This document shows positions 1-7,648 of a stretch of DNA of 40,335 nt, in pieces. Within the stretch, counting starts at the first letter, position 1. Each line of letters begins with the position of its first letter. Both the position numbers and the translations under genes were made by a program. Below the pieces are notes generated by a model. It did not search any database and was not told the DNA's origin. It saw only the letters and a program-made list of their open reading frames with translations. Source of the stretch: a virus; the IMG/VR virus record IMGVR_UViG_3300020470_000053, positions 1 to 40,335 of that record; one strand, given 5' to 3'.

Positions 1-162
1 GCAACACAAACAGCTGTAGATAAGATTGGTAATAAGAAACCTCCAACTACAGCAGAAAAGGAACCACAAAAACAGGGTAATCAAAGTAAAGGGTTTAATT
101 TACCATCTCTTGGAAGTAGAACTGCAAAGTTGAAAACAGGAACAATTCATAATAAAGAATAA
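1..162 (+). CDS. C-terminal end of a hypothetical protein (5' truncated by window)
   Basis: Frame 1 is open from the first base to a TAA at 160-162, giving about 53 residues that are Lys-, Gln- and Thr-rich and probably disordered. The last residues (LKTGTIHNKE) resemble the end of the next protein (FKTGTIKNPQ), so the two neighbours share a C-terminal tail. The stop overlaps the next start as TAATG, which implies translational coupling. No function is recognised and the N-terminus is outside the window. Confidence 0.7.
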   Translation, partial: ATQTAVDKIGNKKPPTTAEKEPQKQGNQSKGFNLPSLGSRTAKLKTGTIHNKE

Positions 163-458
163 TGAAGAAATCTAATTGGAGAGAGGAACTTGATGCTCCT
201 TCTGCAGTAAAGAAAACTATTAATGAATTTGTTGATGGTGGTGCAGTTACTGTACCTACAGCAGTAGTTGCAACAACAGCAGCTGGAACTGCAACTGCAC
301 CTGCATGGCTTCCTTTGGCTGTAGGAGGTGCTGCTGTTGCTGGCGGACTTGCTGCTACTAGAAAAAAGAAGAAAAAAGAATGTGATGATGATTGTAAAAA
401 GGATAAAGGACATATCCCTTCAAACTTTAAGACAGGAACAATTAAGAATCCACAATAA
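162..458 (+). CDS. Small Ala/Gly-rich membrane protein
   Basis: This 98-residue protein starts on the ATG of a TAATG junction. It has a polar N-terminus, a long Ala/Val/Gly/Thr-rich hydrophobic stretch at about residues 28-65, then a basic patch (RKKKKK) and an acidic-basic patch containing CDDDC. The hydrophobic segment followed by positive charge fits one or two membrane helices with a cytoplasmic tail. The C-terminus repeats the KTGTI tail of the preceding gene. No family is recognised; it could be a virion-associated or holin-like protein, but nothing in the sequence proves it. Confidence 0.65.
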   Translation: MKKSNWREELDAPSAVKKTINEFVDGGAVTVPTAVVATTAAGTATAPAWLPLAVGGAAVAGGLAATRKKKKKECDDDCKKDKGHIPSNFKTGTIKNPQ

Positions 459-492
459 CTTTCCTATATAATATAGAGTTTTTGAACTTAAA

Positions 493-681
493 ATGATTAA
501 TTTTCTAATGCCCATTGCGATCAGTATCATTAATAAGGCTGTAGATCGCATTCCAGATGACCTCGATTCAGTAATTAAGGACTTTGTTATTAAACTTTTG
601 AAGAAGGCTGCTGCTAAAACAGGGAACAAAGTAGATGATGAACTTGTAGTCGCACTACAGAAAGCTCTACTAGAGAGCTAA
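493..681 (+). CDS. Small hypothetical protein, hydrophobic N-terminus
   Basis: A 62-residue protein follows 34 bases of AT-rich spacer that contains a TATAAT-like box (467-472) without a clear -35. Residues 1-14 are hydrophobic (MINFLMPIAISIIN) and the rest reads as an amphipathic helix rich in Asp, Lys and Leu. It precedes a late promoter and structural gene, so it may be a minor structural or lysis-related protein, but no family is recognised. Confidence 0.55.
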   Translation: MINFLMPIAISIINKAVDRIPDDLDSVIKDFVIKLLKKAAAKTGNKVDDELVVALQKALLES

Positions 682-687
682 TAGTTT

Positions 688-695
688 TATAAATA
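688..695 (+). promoter_or_regulatory. T4-type late promoter (TATAAATA)
   Basis: The exact octamer TATAAATA sits 35 bases before the ATG at 730, in the gap after the previous stop. This is the late promoter sequence of T4-like phages (gp55-dependent). It is placed to drive the structural gene at 730. Confidence 0.75.
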
Positions 696-729
696 TCTCT
701 AGAAAAAGAAAATTTATTGGGTAATTAAG

Positions 730-1314
730 ATGTCTCTTTGGGGTAATTCAGACGCAGTTACTGGACTGGCAACGGCAAGATATACTGTCGCTGCTACTGC
801 CGCTGCAAACGGAACTATCACTGTAACAGGAACTGGAAGCTCTTTTGGACTGACTGGTTCTGCAGGTGTAGGTGATATAATTAGATTTGGTGCTGATGCA
901 CGAGGTCGAACTATTAACGTTGGTTCTGGTCATACATATTTTGGTGATGCAGTTATTGTTGCAGTTGCAAATAGTGAGTCTATAACAATTGGTTCAAGTG
1001 CTGGTCTTTCACAGATTGGTTTCACTACTAGTGCAAGATTTAGTCAACTTCCTAAGTCTACTGTACTCGATCCACAATTGAGTCAGAAGAGAACAGATGC
1101 TGATAATACTGTTTATGGTATTTCAACAGCTTCTGGAACAACTTATTCTGCAACACATCAAGGTTGGGTAGGTATTACAACTTATCTTGATACTGATGGA
1201 AATTTAAGAGTGAAGAATGAAGTTTTAGTTGCAATGTCTGGTATAACAACCACTGCTTCTACTCTTGGTAATACACCTTCTATTCCATATCCAACATCTA
1301 GAACTGGTTCGTAA
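730..1314 (+). CDS. Putative virion structural protein
   Basis: This 194-residue protein is rich in Gly, Thr, Ser and Ala, with alternating polar and hydrophobic residues typical of beta-structured virion proteins. It has no signal peptide or membrane helix. It opens with MSLWGNSDAV and carries short beta-like repeats such as TITVTGTGSSF. A T4 late promoter lies directly upstream, which fits a late structural gene. I judge it a structural protein from composition, promoter and general resemblance to cyanomyovirus structural proteins; its place in the particle (neck, tail or head decoration) is not determined. Confidence 0.6.
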   Translation: MSLWGNSDAVTGLATARYTVAATAAANGTITVTGTGSSFGLTGSAGVGDIIRFGADARGRTINVGSGHTYFGDAVIVAVANSESITIGSSAGLSQIGFTTSARFSQLPKSTVLDPQLSQKRTDADNTVYGISTASGTTYSATHQGWVGITTYLDTDGNLRVKNEVLVAMSGITTTASTLGNTPSIPYPTSRTGS

Positions 1315-1330
1315 ATTTATGATTTAAATT

Positions 1331-1702
1331 ATGAAATTTGAACATTTAAATGATGATAATTACTTGATGTTTGCTATTAAACATTATGAAAATCCACAAG
1401 CAGTTACCCAAGAGGACTTCTATGAAGACCTCAAGAAATTTAAGTACATTAAGAGATTACTAAAAAGATATCAGAAGACTGGTGAATTAAAAACTCATCT
1501 TCTTCTGAATCATTTTATTTGTTTGTATAATGTGTTTGATGATGCTGCAACGCCTTTACTTTTCTTTAAGATAGATTCAAATTTACATTCTGTTTTAAAA
1601 ACATTTTTATTATTCTTGCATAGGATACCAGAATATCCTAAGTCTAAGATTCATGATATTAAAGTTGACCTTAAATGTTTAGAGTTACTTAACGATGTCT
1701 AA
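1331..1702 (+). CDS. Conserved-type hypothetical phage protein
   Basis: This 123-residue protein starts 16 bases after the previous stop and overlaps the next start by 8 bases. It is rich in Lys, Leu, Phe and Tyr and appears all-helical, with no signal peptide, membrane segment or metal motif. Its place in a tightly packed run leading into the gp61 primase gene suggests co-transcription with replication genes. No function is assigned. Confidence 0.6.
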   Translation: MKFEHLNDDNYLMFAIKHYENPQAVTQEDFYEDLKKFKYIKRLLKRYQKTGELKTHLLLNHFICLYNVFDDAATPLLFFKIDSNLHSVLKTFLLFLHRIPEYPKSKIHDIKVDLKCLELLNDV

Positions 1703-1922
1703 CGAAAGCAGATTAGAAAAAATGAGAGAATTAGCTCGTGGACTGCGAGAAGAGAATCTTGATGAGATAACAATGTCAGTTGGTGCTGGTGGATATTCTG
1801 CTGCTGCAGATCCTAAAGGCCCTGTTGCTGGATATGATCCAAAGATGTCAACAAATTTATTAAGAAGAAAATCATTAGGTAGGTGGTCTAGATCGCTGAG
1901 GAAGAAGAAAGGTGAGAATTAA
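1695..1922 (+). CDS. Small hypothetical basic protein
   Basis: A 75-residue protein has a charged helical N-terminus, a central glycine- and proline-containing segment (YSAAADPKGPVAGYDP) and a very basic end (SLRKKKGEN). It overlaps both neighbours (8 and 11 bases). The central segment looks like a linear motif that phages might reuse, but that is an impression only. Function unknown. Confidence 0.6.
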   Translation: MSNESRLEKMRELARGLREENLDEITMSVGAGGYSAAADPKGPVAGYDPKMSTNLLRRKSLGRWSRSLRKKKGEN

Positions 1923-2310
1923 CGAACAAGTCTTAGAAAGATTAGAACGTGTAATAGAGACTTTACAGGAAAATAATACAAAGATGGGACAGATGCTTGC
2001 TGTCCATGATGAAAAATTAGACAAACAGGATAGAATAGATGCGGTATTATTTGAGAAAATTGAATCGGTTCATAGAGAGGTCAACCGTCAGAGTGCGGAG
2101 ATTAAAGCAGGATGTGAGAGAGATATTCGGCTCGTAGATAATAGATTACGTGCAATGGAAAAGAAAATGTGGAGCATTGCTGGTGCTATTGCTCTCATTT
2201 CTTTTGTTGTTAGTCCAGTTGGACAAAGAATAATAAGACCAGCATTGACATCAACGATAGAAACGAGTATGATGTCAGAAGTTAGACCACTAATGAGTGA
2301 GTTATCTTGA
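1912..2310 (+). CDS. Coiled-coil protein with C-terminal membrane segment
   Basis: The frame starts at a GTG inside the end of the previous gene. The 132-residue product has a heptad-rich helix over about residues 3-80, then one hydrophobic segment (MWSIAGAIALISFVVSPVG, about residues 84-102) and a short tail. Coiled coil plus one transmembrane helix fits a small envelope-associated or spanin/holin accessory protein; the membrane topology is inferred. It overlaps the primase gene by 14 bases. Confidence 0.6.
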   Translation: MRINEQVLERLERVIETLQENNTKMGQMLAVHDEKLDKQDRIDAVLFEKIESVHREVNRQSAEIKAGCERDIRLVDNRLRAMEKKMWSIAGAIALISFVVSPVGQRIIRPALTSTIETSMMSEVRPLMSELS

Positions 2311-3298
2311 CGACAAATATATTGGTCTCATTTCTCCTAGACTAGAAAAGTTTAAAAGAGTAAAGGGTGGGCTGTATAATTTTCGATGCCCTTATTGTGG
2401 GGATTCACAAAAACATAAGAACAAAGCACGAGGATATATCTACCAAGTAAAGGCAGATTATAATTTCAAGTGTCATAATTGCGGAGTATCAAGATCTTTT
2501 ACCTATTTTTTAAAGGATAGGGATAAGACTTTATACGATCAATATGTCATGGAAAGGTATAGTGAGGGGTTAACTGGAAAGGCAACTGTTACGCCCGAAC
2601 CTAATTTTACATTTAGTAAACCTAAGTTTAAAACTAAAGATATTTGCGATGATCTTGATACTGTATTTGCACTAAATAAAACACATTCGGCCAGATGTTA
2701 TTTGGTCAATCGTGGGATACAAGAAGAGAGTCTTAAGGGTTTTTACTACTGTCCTAATTTTAAAGAGTGGACAAACAAATATAAGAAAACCTTCGATAGT
2801 ATAAAAAATGATGAAGCAAGAATCATTATTCCTTTAAGGAATTCTGATGGAACTTTGTTTGGTTATCAGGGTCGATCACTTGACCCAAATGCCAAGATGC
2901 GTTATATTACTATAATGCTTGATGAAGATCAACCTAAGATTTACGGATTAGATAAAATCAATGAAACAAAACCTATCTACATCATTGAAGGGCCTTTCGA
3001 TTCCACCTTCGTGGAGAACTCGGTTGCTATGTGCGGCTCCGATATTGATATTCGGACGTTTGGTTGGAGCAATTATATTTGGGTTTATGATAACGAACCT
3101 CGCAACAGAGAAATCGTCAACCGAATCTCCAAGTCTCTTGACAGAGGAGATAAGGTTATCATCTGGCCAAGTGAAATAAAACAAAAAGACATTAATGATA
3201 TGATCCTCGCTGGACATAATGTAATGTCTGTATTAGAATGTAATACATATTCAGACTTAGAAGGAACACTTAAACTTACCAATTGGAAGAAGACATGA
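2297..3298 (+). CDS. 61: DNA primase subunit, T4 gp61-like
   Basis: This 333-residue protein matches the length and layout of T4 gp61, which works with the gp41 helicase to lay down RNA primers for lagging-strand synthesis. A zinc ribbon is formed by C31, C34, C59 and C62 (CPYCG and CHNCG). A TOPRIM-type core follows, with the acidic YIIEGPFDSTF motif near residue 230 and a downstream acidic segment (VYDNEP). The start is GTG at 2297 within the end of the previous gene; the end overlaps nrdA as ATGA. The gp41 partner is not in this window. Confidence 0.85.
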   Translation: MSYLDDKYIGLISPRLEKFKRVKGGLYNFRCPYCGDSQKHKNKARGYIYQVKADYNFKCHNCGVSRSFTYFLKDRDKTLYDQYVMERYSEGLTGKATVTPEPNFTFSKPKFKTKDICDDLDTVFALNKTHSARCYLVNRGIQEESLKGFYYCPNFKEWTNKYKKTFDSIKNDEARIIIPLRNSDGTLFGYQGRSLDPNAKMRYITIMLDEDQPKIYGLDKINETKPIYIIEGPFDSTFVENSVAMCGSDIDIRTFGWSNYIWVYDNEPRNREIVNRISKSLDRGDKVIIWPSEIKQKDINDMILAGHNVMSVLECNTYSDLEGTLKLTNWKKT

Positions 3299-5595
3299 GC
3301 GACAGCATCAAAGTTAGAAAACGCAATGGTAGAGGTATCGAACCTCTTAATCTTGAGAAGATGCATAAGATGGTTGAAGAAGCAACCACAGGTTTAGCAG
3401 GAGTATCTGCAAGTCAAGTAGAAATTAATTCTGGTATTCAATTCTATGATGGTATTACTACAGACGAAATTCAATCGATTCTTATTCGGTCTGCCAGTGA
3501 TCTTATCACTCTGGACAATCCTAACTATCAGTTCGTTGCTGCACGACTCTTACTCTTTGGGCTTAGAAAAAACCTTTATAGAAGAATAAGAGAGATGCCT
3601 CCTCTTATTGATCATATTAACAAGTGTGTCGATAATGGAGTATATGATAAAGAAATACTAGATAATTATACAGAAGAAGAACTTCTAACAGCTGAGAAGT
3701 TTATTGATCATGATAGAGACTTGTTATTTACATATGCAGGTCTTAGACAAGTAGTAGATAAGTATCTGGTACAAGATAGAAGTACTGGGAAAGTTTATGA
3801 AAGTCCACAGTTCATGTATATTATGATCGCATTAACTATTTTTGCGAAATATCCACAAGACAAGAGACTCGATTATGTCAGAAGATACTACGACGCAACA
3901 AGCAGACACAAAATCAACATCCCAACACCAATCATGGCAGGGGTGCGAACTCCCATTAGACAATTTGCCTCCTGTGTTCTCGTTGATGCTGATGACACGC
4001 TTGACAGCATCTTCAGCAGCGACATGGCTATTGGTAAATACGTTGCTCAAAGGGCGGGAATTGGTATTAATGCAGGGAGAATCCGTGGCATCAACGCTAA
4101 AATCAGGGGCGGAGAAGTTCAACACACGGGTGTCGTCCCGTTTCTCAAGAAATTTGAAGCGACTGTCAGATGTTGCACTCAAAATGGCATCAGAGGTGGA
4201 TCAGCAACTGTCCACTTCCCAATCTGGCACCAAGAAATAGAAGATATATTAGTTCTAAAGAATAACAAAGGAACAGAAGATAATAGAGTAAGAAAACTTG
4301 ACTATAGTATACAAATCTCAAAATTATTTTATGAAAGATTTATTAGTAACCAAGAGATCACGCTTTTTTCTCCTCATGATGTGCCAGGGCTTTATGATAG
4401 TTTTGGTACAGAAGGCTTTGATGACTTATATGTAAAATATGAACAGGATGAATCTATTCCTAAGACTAAGGTAAGTGCTCAAGAACTTATTCTTAATCTA
4501 CTAAAGGAGAGAGCAGAGACTGGTCGTGTTTATATTATGAATATAGACCATTGTAATAGTCATTCATCCTTTAAGGATCATGTTTACATGAGTAATCTTT
4601 GTCAAGAGATTACTTTACCAACTATACCTATAGGACATATTGATGATCCTCAAGGAGAGATCGCTTTATGTATTTTGTCTGCTATTAATGTGGGTAAGAT
4701 TAATAATGTTAGTGAGTTGGAAGAACTCTGTGACCTATCTGTGAGGGGTCTGGAGGAGTTAATAGACTATCAAGGGTATCCAGTAGAGGCTGCAAGGAAT
4801 TCTACTCTTAAAAGAAGATCTCTTGGAATAGGATATATTGGTTTAGCACATTATCTTGCTAAGAATAATTTGGGATACAATGATCCAAAGGCATGGAAGT
4901 TAGTTCATGATTTGACAGAAGCATTTCAATATTATCTTTTGAAAACCTCTAATGAACTTGCTAAAGAAAAAGGTAAATGTGAATATTTTTATCGAACTAA
5001 GTATGCAGACGGTCTTCTTCCTATAGATACTTATAAGAAAGATGTGGATGACTTAGTACCTAATGACCTATCATTTGATTGGGGAAATTTACGGGAGGAC
5101 ATACTCTCTTACGGGCTACGACACTCAACGTTGTCAGCACAAATGCCATCGGAGAGCAGTTCGGTTGTGTCAAATGCCACTAACGGAATCGAACCCCCAA
5201 GAGATTACTTGTCCATTAAAAAATCAAAGAAGGGGCCTCTTAAACAGATTGTACCATCTTATGGTTCATTGAAGAATGCTTATACTCTTCTTTGGGAAAT
5301 GACAGATAATACAGGATACATTAATATAGTTGCAGTTATGCAGAAGTTCTTTGATCAAGCAATTTCTGGTAACTGGTCATACAATCCAGAGAATTATAGT
5401 GACAATGAAGTACCAGTGTCAGTAATGGCACAAGACCTCTTGACAACATACAAGTATGGATGGAAGACTAGTTACTACCAGAACACCCATGATATGAAGA
5501 CAGATGAGATGGATGATAAAAAGGAAGCACTAGAAGCACTTATTGAAAGTTGTGCTATGGAAGAAGAAGATGACTGTGAATCTTGCAAAATTTAA
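3295..5595 (+). CDS. nrdA: Ribonucleoside-diphosphate reductase alpha subunit (class Ia)
   Basis: The large subunit of class Ia ribonucleotide reductase reduces NDPs to dNDPs. I take ATG 3295, which overlaps the primase stop and has a GGAAG ribosome site, over an upstream TTG at 3283. Visible family landmarks are an N-terminal ATP-cone-like region, the redox cysteine in FASCVLVDADD, the catalytic Asn/Glu region MNIDHCNSHSSF, the second cysteine in SNLCQEITLPT, the radical-transfer tyrosine pair in TSYYQNTHD, and a C-terminal CESCKI cysteine pair for thioredoxin or glutaredoxin. At 766 residues it is full length. A patch at about 3880-4225 is visibly richer in G+C than its flanks. Confidence 0.95.
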   Translation: MSDSIKVRKRNGRGIEPLNLEKMHKMVEEATTGLAGVSASQVEINSGIQFYDGITTDEIQSILIRSASDLITLDNPNYQFVAARLLLFGLRKNLYRRIREMPPLIDHINKCVDNGVYDKEILDNYTEEELLTAEKFIDHDRDLLFTYAGLRQVVDKYLVQDRSTGKVYESPQFMYIMIALTIFAKYPQDKRLDYVRRYYDATSRHKINIPTPIMAGVRTPIRQFASCVLVDADDTLDSIFSSDMAIGKYVAQRAGIGINAGRIRGINAKIRGGEVQHTGVVPFLKKFEATVRCCTQNGIRGGSATVHFPIWHQEIEDILVLKNNKGTEDNRVRKLDYSIQISKLFYERFISNQEITLFSPHDVPGLYDSFGTEGFDDLYVKYEQDESIPKTKVSAQELILNLLKERAETGRVYIMNIDHCNSHSSFKDHVYMSNLCQEITLPTIPIGHIDDPQGEIALCILSAINVGKINNVSELEELCDLSVRGLEELIDYQGYPVEAARNSTLKRRSLGIGYIGLAHYLAKNNLGYNDPKAWKLVHDLTEAFQYYLLKTSNELAKEKGKCEYFYRTKYADGLLPIDTYKKDVDDLVPNDLSFDWGNLREDILSYGLRHSTLSAQMPSESSSVVSNATNGIEPPRDYLSIKKSKKGPLKQIVPSYGSLKNAYTLLWEMTDNTGYINIVAVMQKFFDQAISGNWSYNPENYSDNEVPVSVMAQDLLTTYKYGWKTSYYQNTHDMKTDEMDDKKEALEALIESCAMEEEDDCESCKI

Positions 5596-5597
5596 TT

Positions 5598-6752
5598 ATG
5601 AAAAAAGAGATTAAAGGGGCAACTGTTTTTAATACCAATCAGGTTGACATTAAGAAACAACCCATGTTTTTTGGTCAACCTTTAGGTGTTCAAAGATACG
5701 ATAGCGCTAAATACTTAGTGTTCGAAAAACTCACCCAGAGACAGTTAGGTTACTTTTGGAGACCAGAAGAAGTATCTCTTCAAAAAGACCGTGGTGATTA
5801 CCAGAATTTGAGACCAGAACAGAAACATATATTTACATCAAATTTAAAATATCAGATAATGCTTGATTCGGTACAGGGTAGAGCGCCAGGAATGGCTTTC
5901 TCTCCTTACTGTTCTCTTCCTGAACTTGAAGGATGTATGAATGTCTGGCAATTCATGGAGATGATCCACTCAAGGTCTTATACCTATATCATTAAAAATG
6001 TATACCCTGATCCCTCGGAAGTTTTTGATACTATTATAGATGATGAAAGAATTTTACAGCGAGCTGAATCAGTAACTCAATCATATGATGAATTAATAAA
6101 CCACGCTCATGATTATGATAGTGGTAATATTTGGAGAATGGCTACTGAAGGACATATTAATGGTACGTTCGACAGGTATGAACTCAAACGGAAACTCTAC
6201 AGAGCAGTCGCCAATGTCAATATTCTGGAGGGAATACGATTCTATGTATCGTTTGCATGTAGCTTCGCATTCGGTGAGCTCAAAACAATGGAAGGATCTG
6301 CTAAAATCATATCCCTCATCAGTAGGGATGAGAACCAACACCTCGTCATCACGCAACAAATCCTAAAGAATTGGAGAGAGGGTAATGACGATCCTGACAT
6401 GGCAAAGATTGCTAAGGAAGAAGAAAAGAATGTTATAAAGATGTTTAGTGATACTGTTGATGAGGAGAAGAGGTGGGCAAAGTATTTGTTTAAAGATGGA
6501 TCTATGATCGGTCTTAATGATAAACTTCTATCACAGTATGTTGAATGGATAGCTAACAAGAGAATGAGAGCAATAGGTTTAAAACCTTTATATGATATTC
6601 CTATGAGAAATAATCCTTTACCTTGGACAGAACATTGGATCAGTTCTAAGGGTCTACAGGTAGCGCCACAGGAGACTGAAGTAGAATCTTATATGGTTGG
6701 TGGTATCAAACAAGATGTTAAAAAGGACACATTCAGTGGGTTCCAGTTGTAA
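5598..6752 (+). CDS. nrdB: Ribonucleoside-diphosphate reductase beta subunit (class Ia)
   Basis: This is the radical-generating partner of NrdA, 384 residues. ATG 5598 is two bases past the nrdA stop; an upstream in-frame TTG at 5583 is less likely. The di-iron and tyrosyl-radical region is conserved as MEMIHSRSYTYIIKN, equivalent to E115, H118 and Y122 of the E. coli enzyme, with a later iron-ligand helix SRDENQHL. The protein is class Ia type with an intact radical tyrosine. Its C-terminus (KKDTFSGFQL) is the segment that docks on NrdA. It is cotranscribed with nrdA. Confidence 0.95.
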   Translation: MKKEIKGATVFNTNQVDIKKQPMFFGQPLGVQRYDSAKYLVFEKLTQRQLGYFWRPEEVSLQKDRGDYQNLRPEQKHIFTSNLKYQIMLDSVQGRAPGMAFSPYCSLPELEGCMNVWQFMEMIHSRSYTYIIKNVYPDPSEVFDTIIDDERILQRAESVTQSYDELINHAHDYDSGNIWRMATEGHINGTFDRYELKRKLYRAVANVNILEGIRFYVSFACSFAFGELKTMEGSAKIISLISRDENQHLVITQQILKNWREGNDDPDMAKIAKEEEKNVIKMFSDTVDEEKRWAKYLFKDGSMIGLNDKLLSQYVEWIANKRMRAIGLKPLYDIPMRNNPLPWTEHWISSKGLQVAPQETEVESYMVGGIKQDVKKDTFSGFQL

Positions 6753-6786
6753 AATATGATAAAATATATGAAAGCTTTTGAGATTA

Positions 6787-6993
6787 ATGAGAGCTTATCC
6801 TCCACCATTCCCATCGCATCCCGAATATATGAATGGACGTTTAAAGAAGGTAGACATGGAATCACGCCTTTTAAAGATTAAAAAAGGTATTGATGATCAA
6901 CATTGGTTTCCTGAATGGGATGATAAAGAACGATGGGCTGCTCAAAGGGCCCTTAATTGTGCTTTAGAAGTATTAGATGAGTTTGATTATTAA
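6787..6993 (+). CDS. Small conserved-type hypothetical protein
   Basis: The ATG at 6787 gives a 68-residue protein with a proline-rich start (MRAYPPPFPSHPEY), then a helical segment and an aromatic-acidic motif WFPEWDDKERWAAQRAL. I prefer this ATG over the TTG at 6778 because a GAG ribosome site lies seven bases upstream. It follows nrdB by 34 bases. No function recognised. An overlapping 41-codon frame (6756-6881) was rejected. Confidence 0.6.
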   Translation: MRAYPPPFPSHPEYMNGRLKKVDMESRLLKIKKGIDDQHWFPEWDDKERWAAQRALNCALEVLDEFDY

Positions 6994-7020
6994 GAACTGT
7001 ATCAAGAATTACATAATTAG

Positions 7021-7050
7021 TTGCCTATATAGTTATAAGTGTGTTAATAT
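7021..7050 (+). promoter_or_regulatory. Possible sigma70 promoter before riboswitch
   Basis: TTGCCT (7021-7026) and TAATAT (7045-7050) are 18 bp apart and lie just before the aptamer at 7057. Two or three mismatches to consensus make this tentative; transcription could also come through from nrdB. Confidence 0.35.
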
Positions 7051-7056
7051 GCACAC

Positions 7057-7103
7057 ATCGTTCATCTCATAATTGAGACGCAAGTAAGCCGACTCGGAAC
7101 GGA
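7057..7103 (+). promoter_or_regulatory. Glutamine riboswitch aptamer (glnA / Downstream-peptide type)
   Basis: The segment has the layout of the glutamine-binding glnA/Downstream-peptide RNAs. P1 is CGTTC (7059-7063) paired with GAACG (7097-7101). P2 is TCTC (7065-7068) paired with GAGA (7075-7078). The conserved-type core reads GACGCAAGTAAGCCGACT, close to the family's GACGGAAGTAGG...GGAACG pattern. These RNAs are known from marine cyanobacteria and phages and usually precede short ORFs or nitrogen genes. Here a 55-codon ORF starts 13 bases after P1, and the GGAACGGA of the P1 3' strand could serve as its ribosome site, so ligand binding could control translation. Confidence 0.75.
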
Positions 7104-7105
7104 TA

Positions 7106-7290
7106 CGTTCATCCCATGATTCATTTGCAATCCATTCTTATAGCCGCTTCTTTAACTTGTCCCGAAGCTTATGATCTTGTCGATAAGATGAGAGAGTATA
7201 GAGTTGAGGAAGAGACACGAACTGAAATGATTCAGATCGTGAAAGAAGAAACTGAAGAATGTTGGGACGCAAAAGCCGACTGAAGGAACG
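7106..7290 (+). promoter_or_regulatory. Second glutamine-aptamer-like element split around an ORF
   Basis: The 5' half CGTTCATCCC (7106-7115) directly follows the first aptamer. The matching 3' half, GGGACGCAAAAGCCGACTG then AAGGAACG, lies at 7264-7290. CGTTC (7106-7110) can pair with GAACG (7286-7290) and TCCC (7112-7115) with GGGA (7264-7267), as in the first element. The 55-codon ORF fills the P2 loop: its ATG starts at 7116, just after the 5' strand, and its stop (7281-7283) lies in the 3' core. It would sit 35 bases before the DUF4278 gene. Base pairing is seen; ligand binding is inferred. Confidence 0.55.
7116..7283 (+). CDS. 55-residue peptide nested in the tandem riboswitch
   Basis: ATG 7116 to TGA 7281 encodes 55 residues beginning MIHLQSILIAASLTCPEAYD, followed by a charged helix (EEETRTEMIQIVKEETEE) and ending CWDAKAD. 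The first half is mildly hydrophobic and the second a Glu-rich amphipathic helix. It is the short ORF expected downstream of a Downstream-peptide type glutamine riboswitch. The last codons double as the conserved core of the second aptamer. Function unknown, though such peptides are candidates for nitrogen-status effectors. Confidence 0.65.
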   Translation: MIHLQSILIAASLTCPEAYDLVDKMREYRVEEETRTEMIQIVKEETEECWDAKAD

Positions 7291-7325
7291 GGGCTAAAAA
7301 TCCCTACTACTTTGGAGCAAAGCCA

Positions 7326-7475
7326 ATGGCAAAAGTCACTTATCGTGGTGTCACCTATGACACAGAGAACCGTCCTAATAAGACAGTTCGTTCACAAGAA
7401 CGTCAGGAAGTTTACCGTGGAGTAAAGTTCCTTGTTGATGCAGAAGGACACAAGCGTGTTCTAACAGCAGTTTGA
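7326..7475 (+). CDS. DUF4278 domain small protein
   Basis: This 49-residue protein reads MAKVTYRGVTYDT with a second YRGVKF motif near residue 30, which is the DUF4278 pattern found in cyanobacteria and cyanophages. GGAG at 7312-7316 is a good ribosome site. It follows the second aptamer-like element and is closed by a strong terminator at 7483. Function of the family is unknown; the context suggests expression tied to glutamine level. Confidence 0.75.
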   Translation: MAKVTYRGVTYDTENRPNKTVRSQERQEVYRGVKFLVDAEGHKRVLTAV

Positions 7476-7482
7476 TATTGGT

Positions 7483-7506
7483 GGGGGATTTAATATCCCC
7501 CTTTTT
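7483..7506 (+). terminator. Rho-independent terminator
   Basis: GGGGGAT (7483-7489) and ATCCCCC (7495-7501) form a perfect 7-bp stem with a 5-base loop, followed by TTTTT (7502-7506). It lies eight bases after the DUF4278 stop. Confidence 0.9.
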
Positions 7507-7516
7507 ATTAAAAAGT

Positions 7517-7648
7517 ATGTCTGTATCAGGAAATACACACATTACTTTTATAAATAAAAGTAGTCACCGTAAGGTACAACCAAGGAGAAGTCATGCATTA
7601 GAGCTCCCATATTATGAGTTTAAATTGTTTTTCAATGGAGAAGATTAA
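7517..7648 (+). CDS. Possible 43-residue protein
   Basis: ATG 7517 opens a 43-codon frame (MSVSGNTHITFINKSSHRK...) whose TAA overlaps the next gene's ATG as TAATG, the coupling style used across this genome. There is no obvious ribosome site after the terminator at 7483, and a late promoter octamer (7549-7556) lies inside the frame. It may be real only on read-through transcripts. Confidence 0.4.
   Translation: MSVSGNTHITFINKSSHRKVQPRRSHALELPYYEFKLFFNGED
7549..7556 (+). promoter_or_regulatory. T4-type late promoter (TATAAATA)
   Basis: An exact TATAAATA octamer lies 92 bases before the ATG at 7648 and follows the terminator at 7483. It is placed to drive the Cys-rich small gene at 7648. It also falls inside the possible 43-codon frame. 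Confidence 0.6.

Noticed and set aside
3832-4240. Long open frames on both strands inside nrdA (also inside primase and nrdB)
   Set aside because: They coincide with G+C-rich patches in the conserved catalytic region of a clear gene and have no recognisable product.
6756-6881. 41-codon frame overlapping the start of the gene at 6787
   Set aside because: It has no ribosome site and conflicts with the longer frame at 6787, which has one and reads like a conserved small phage protein.
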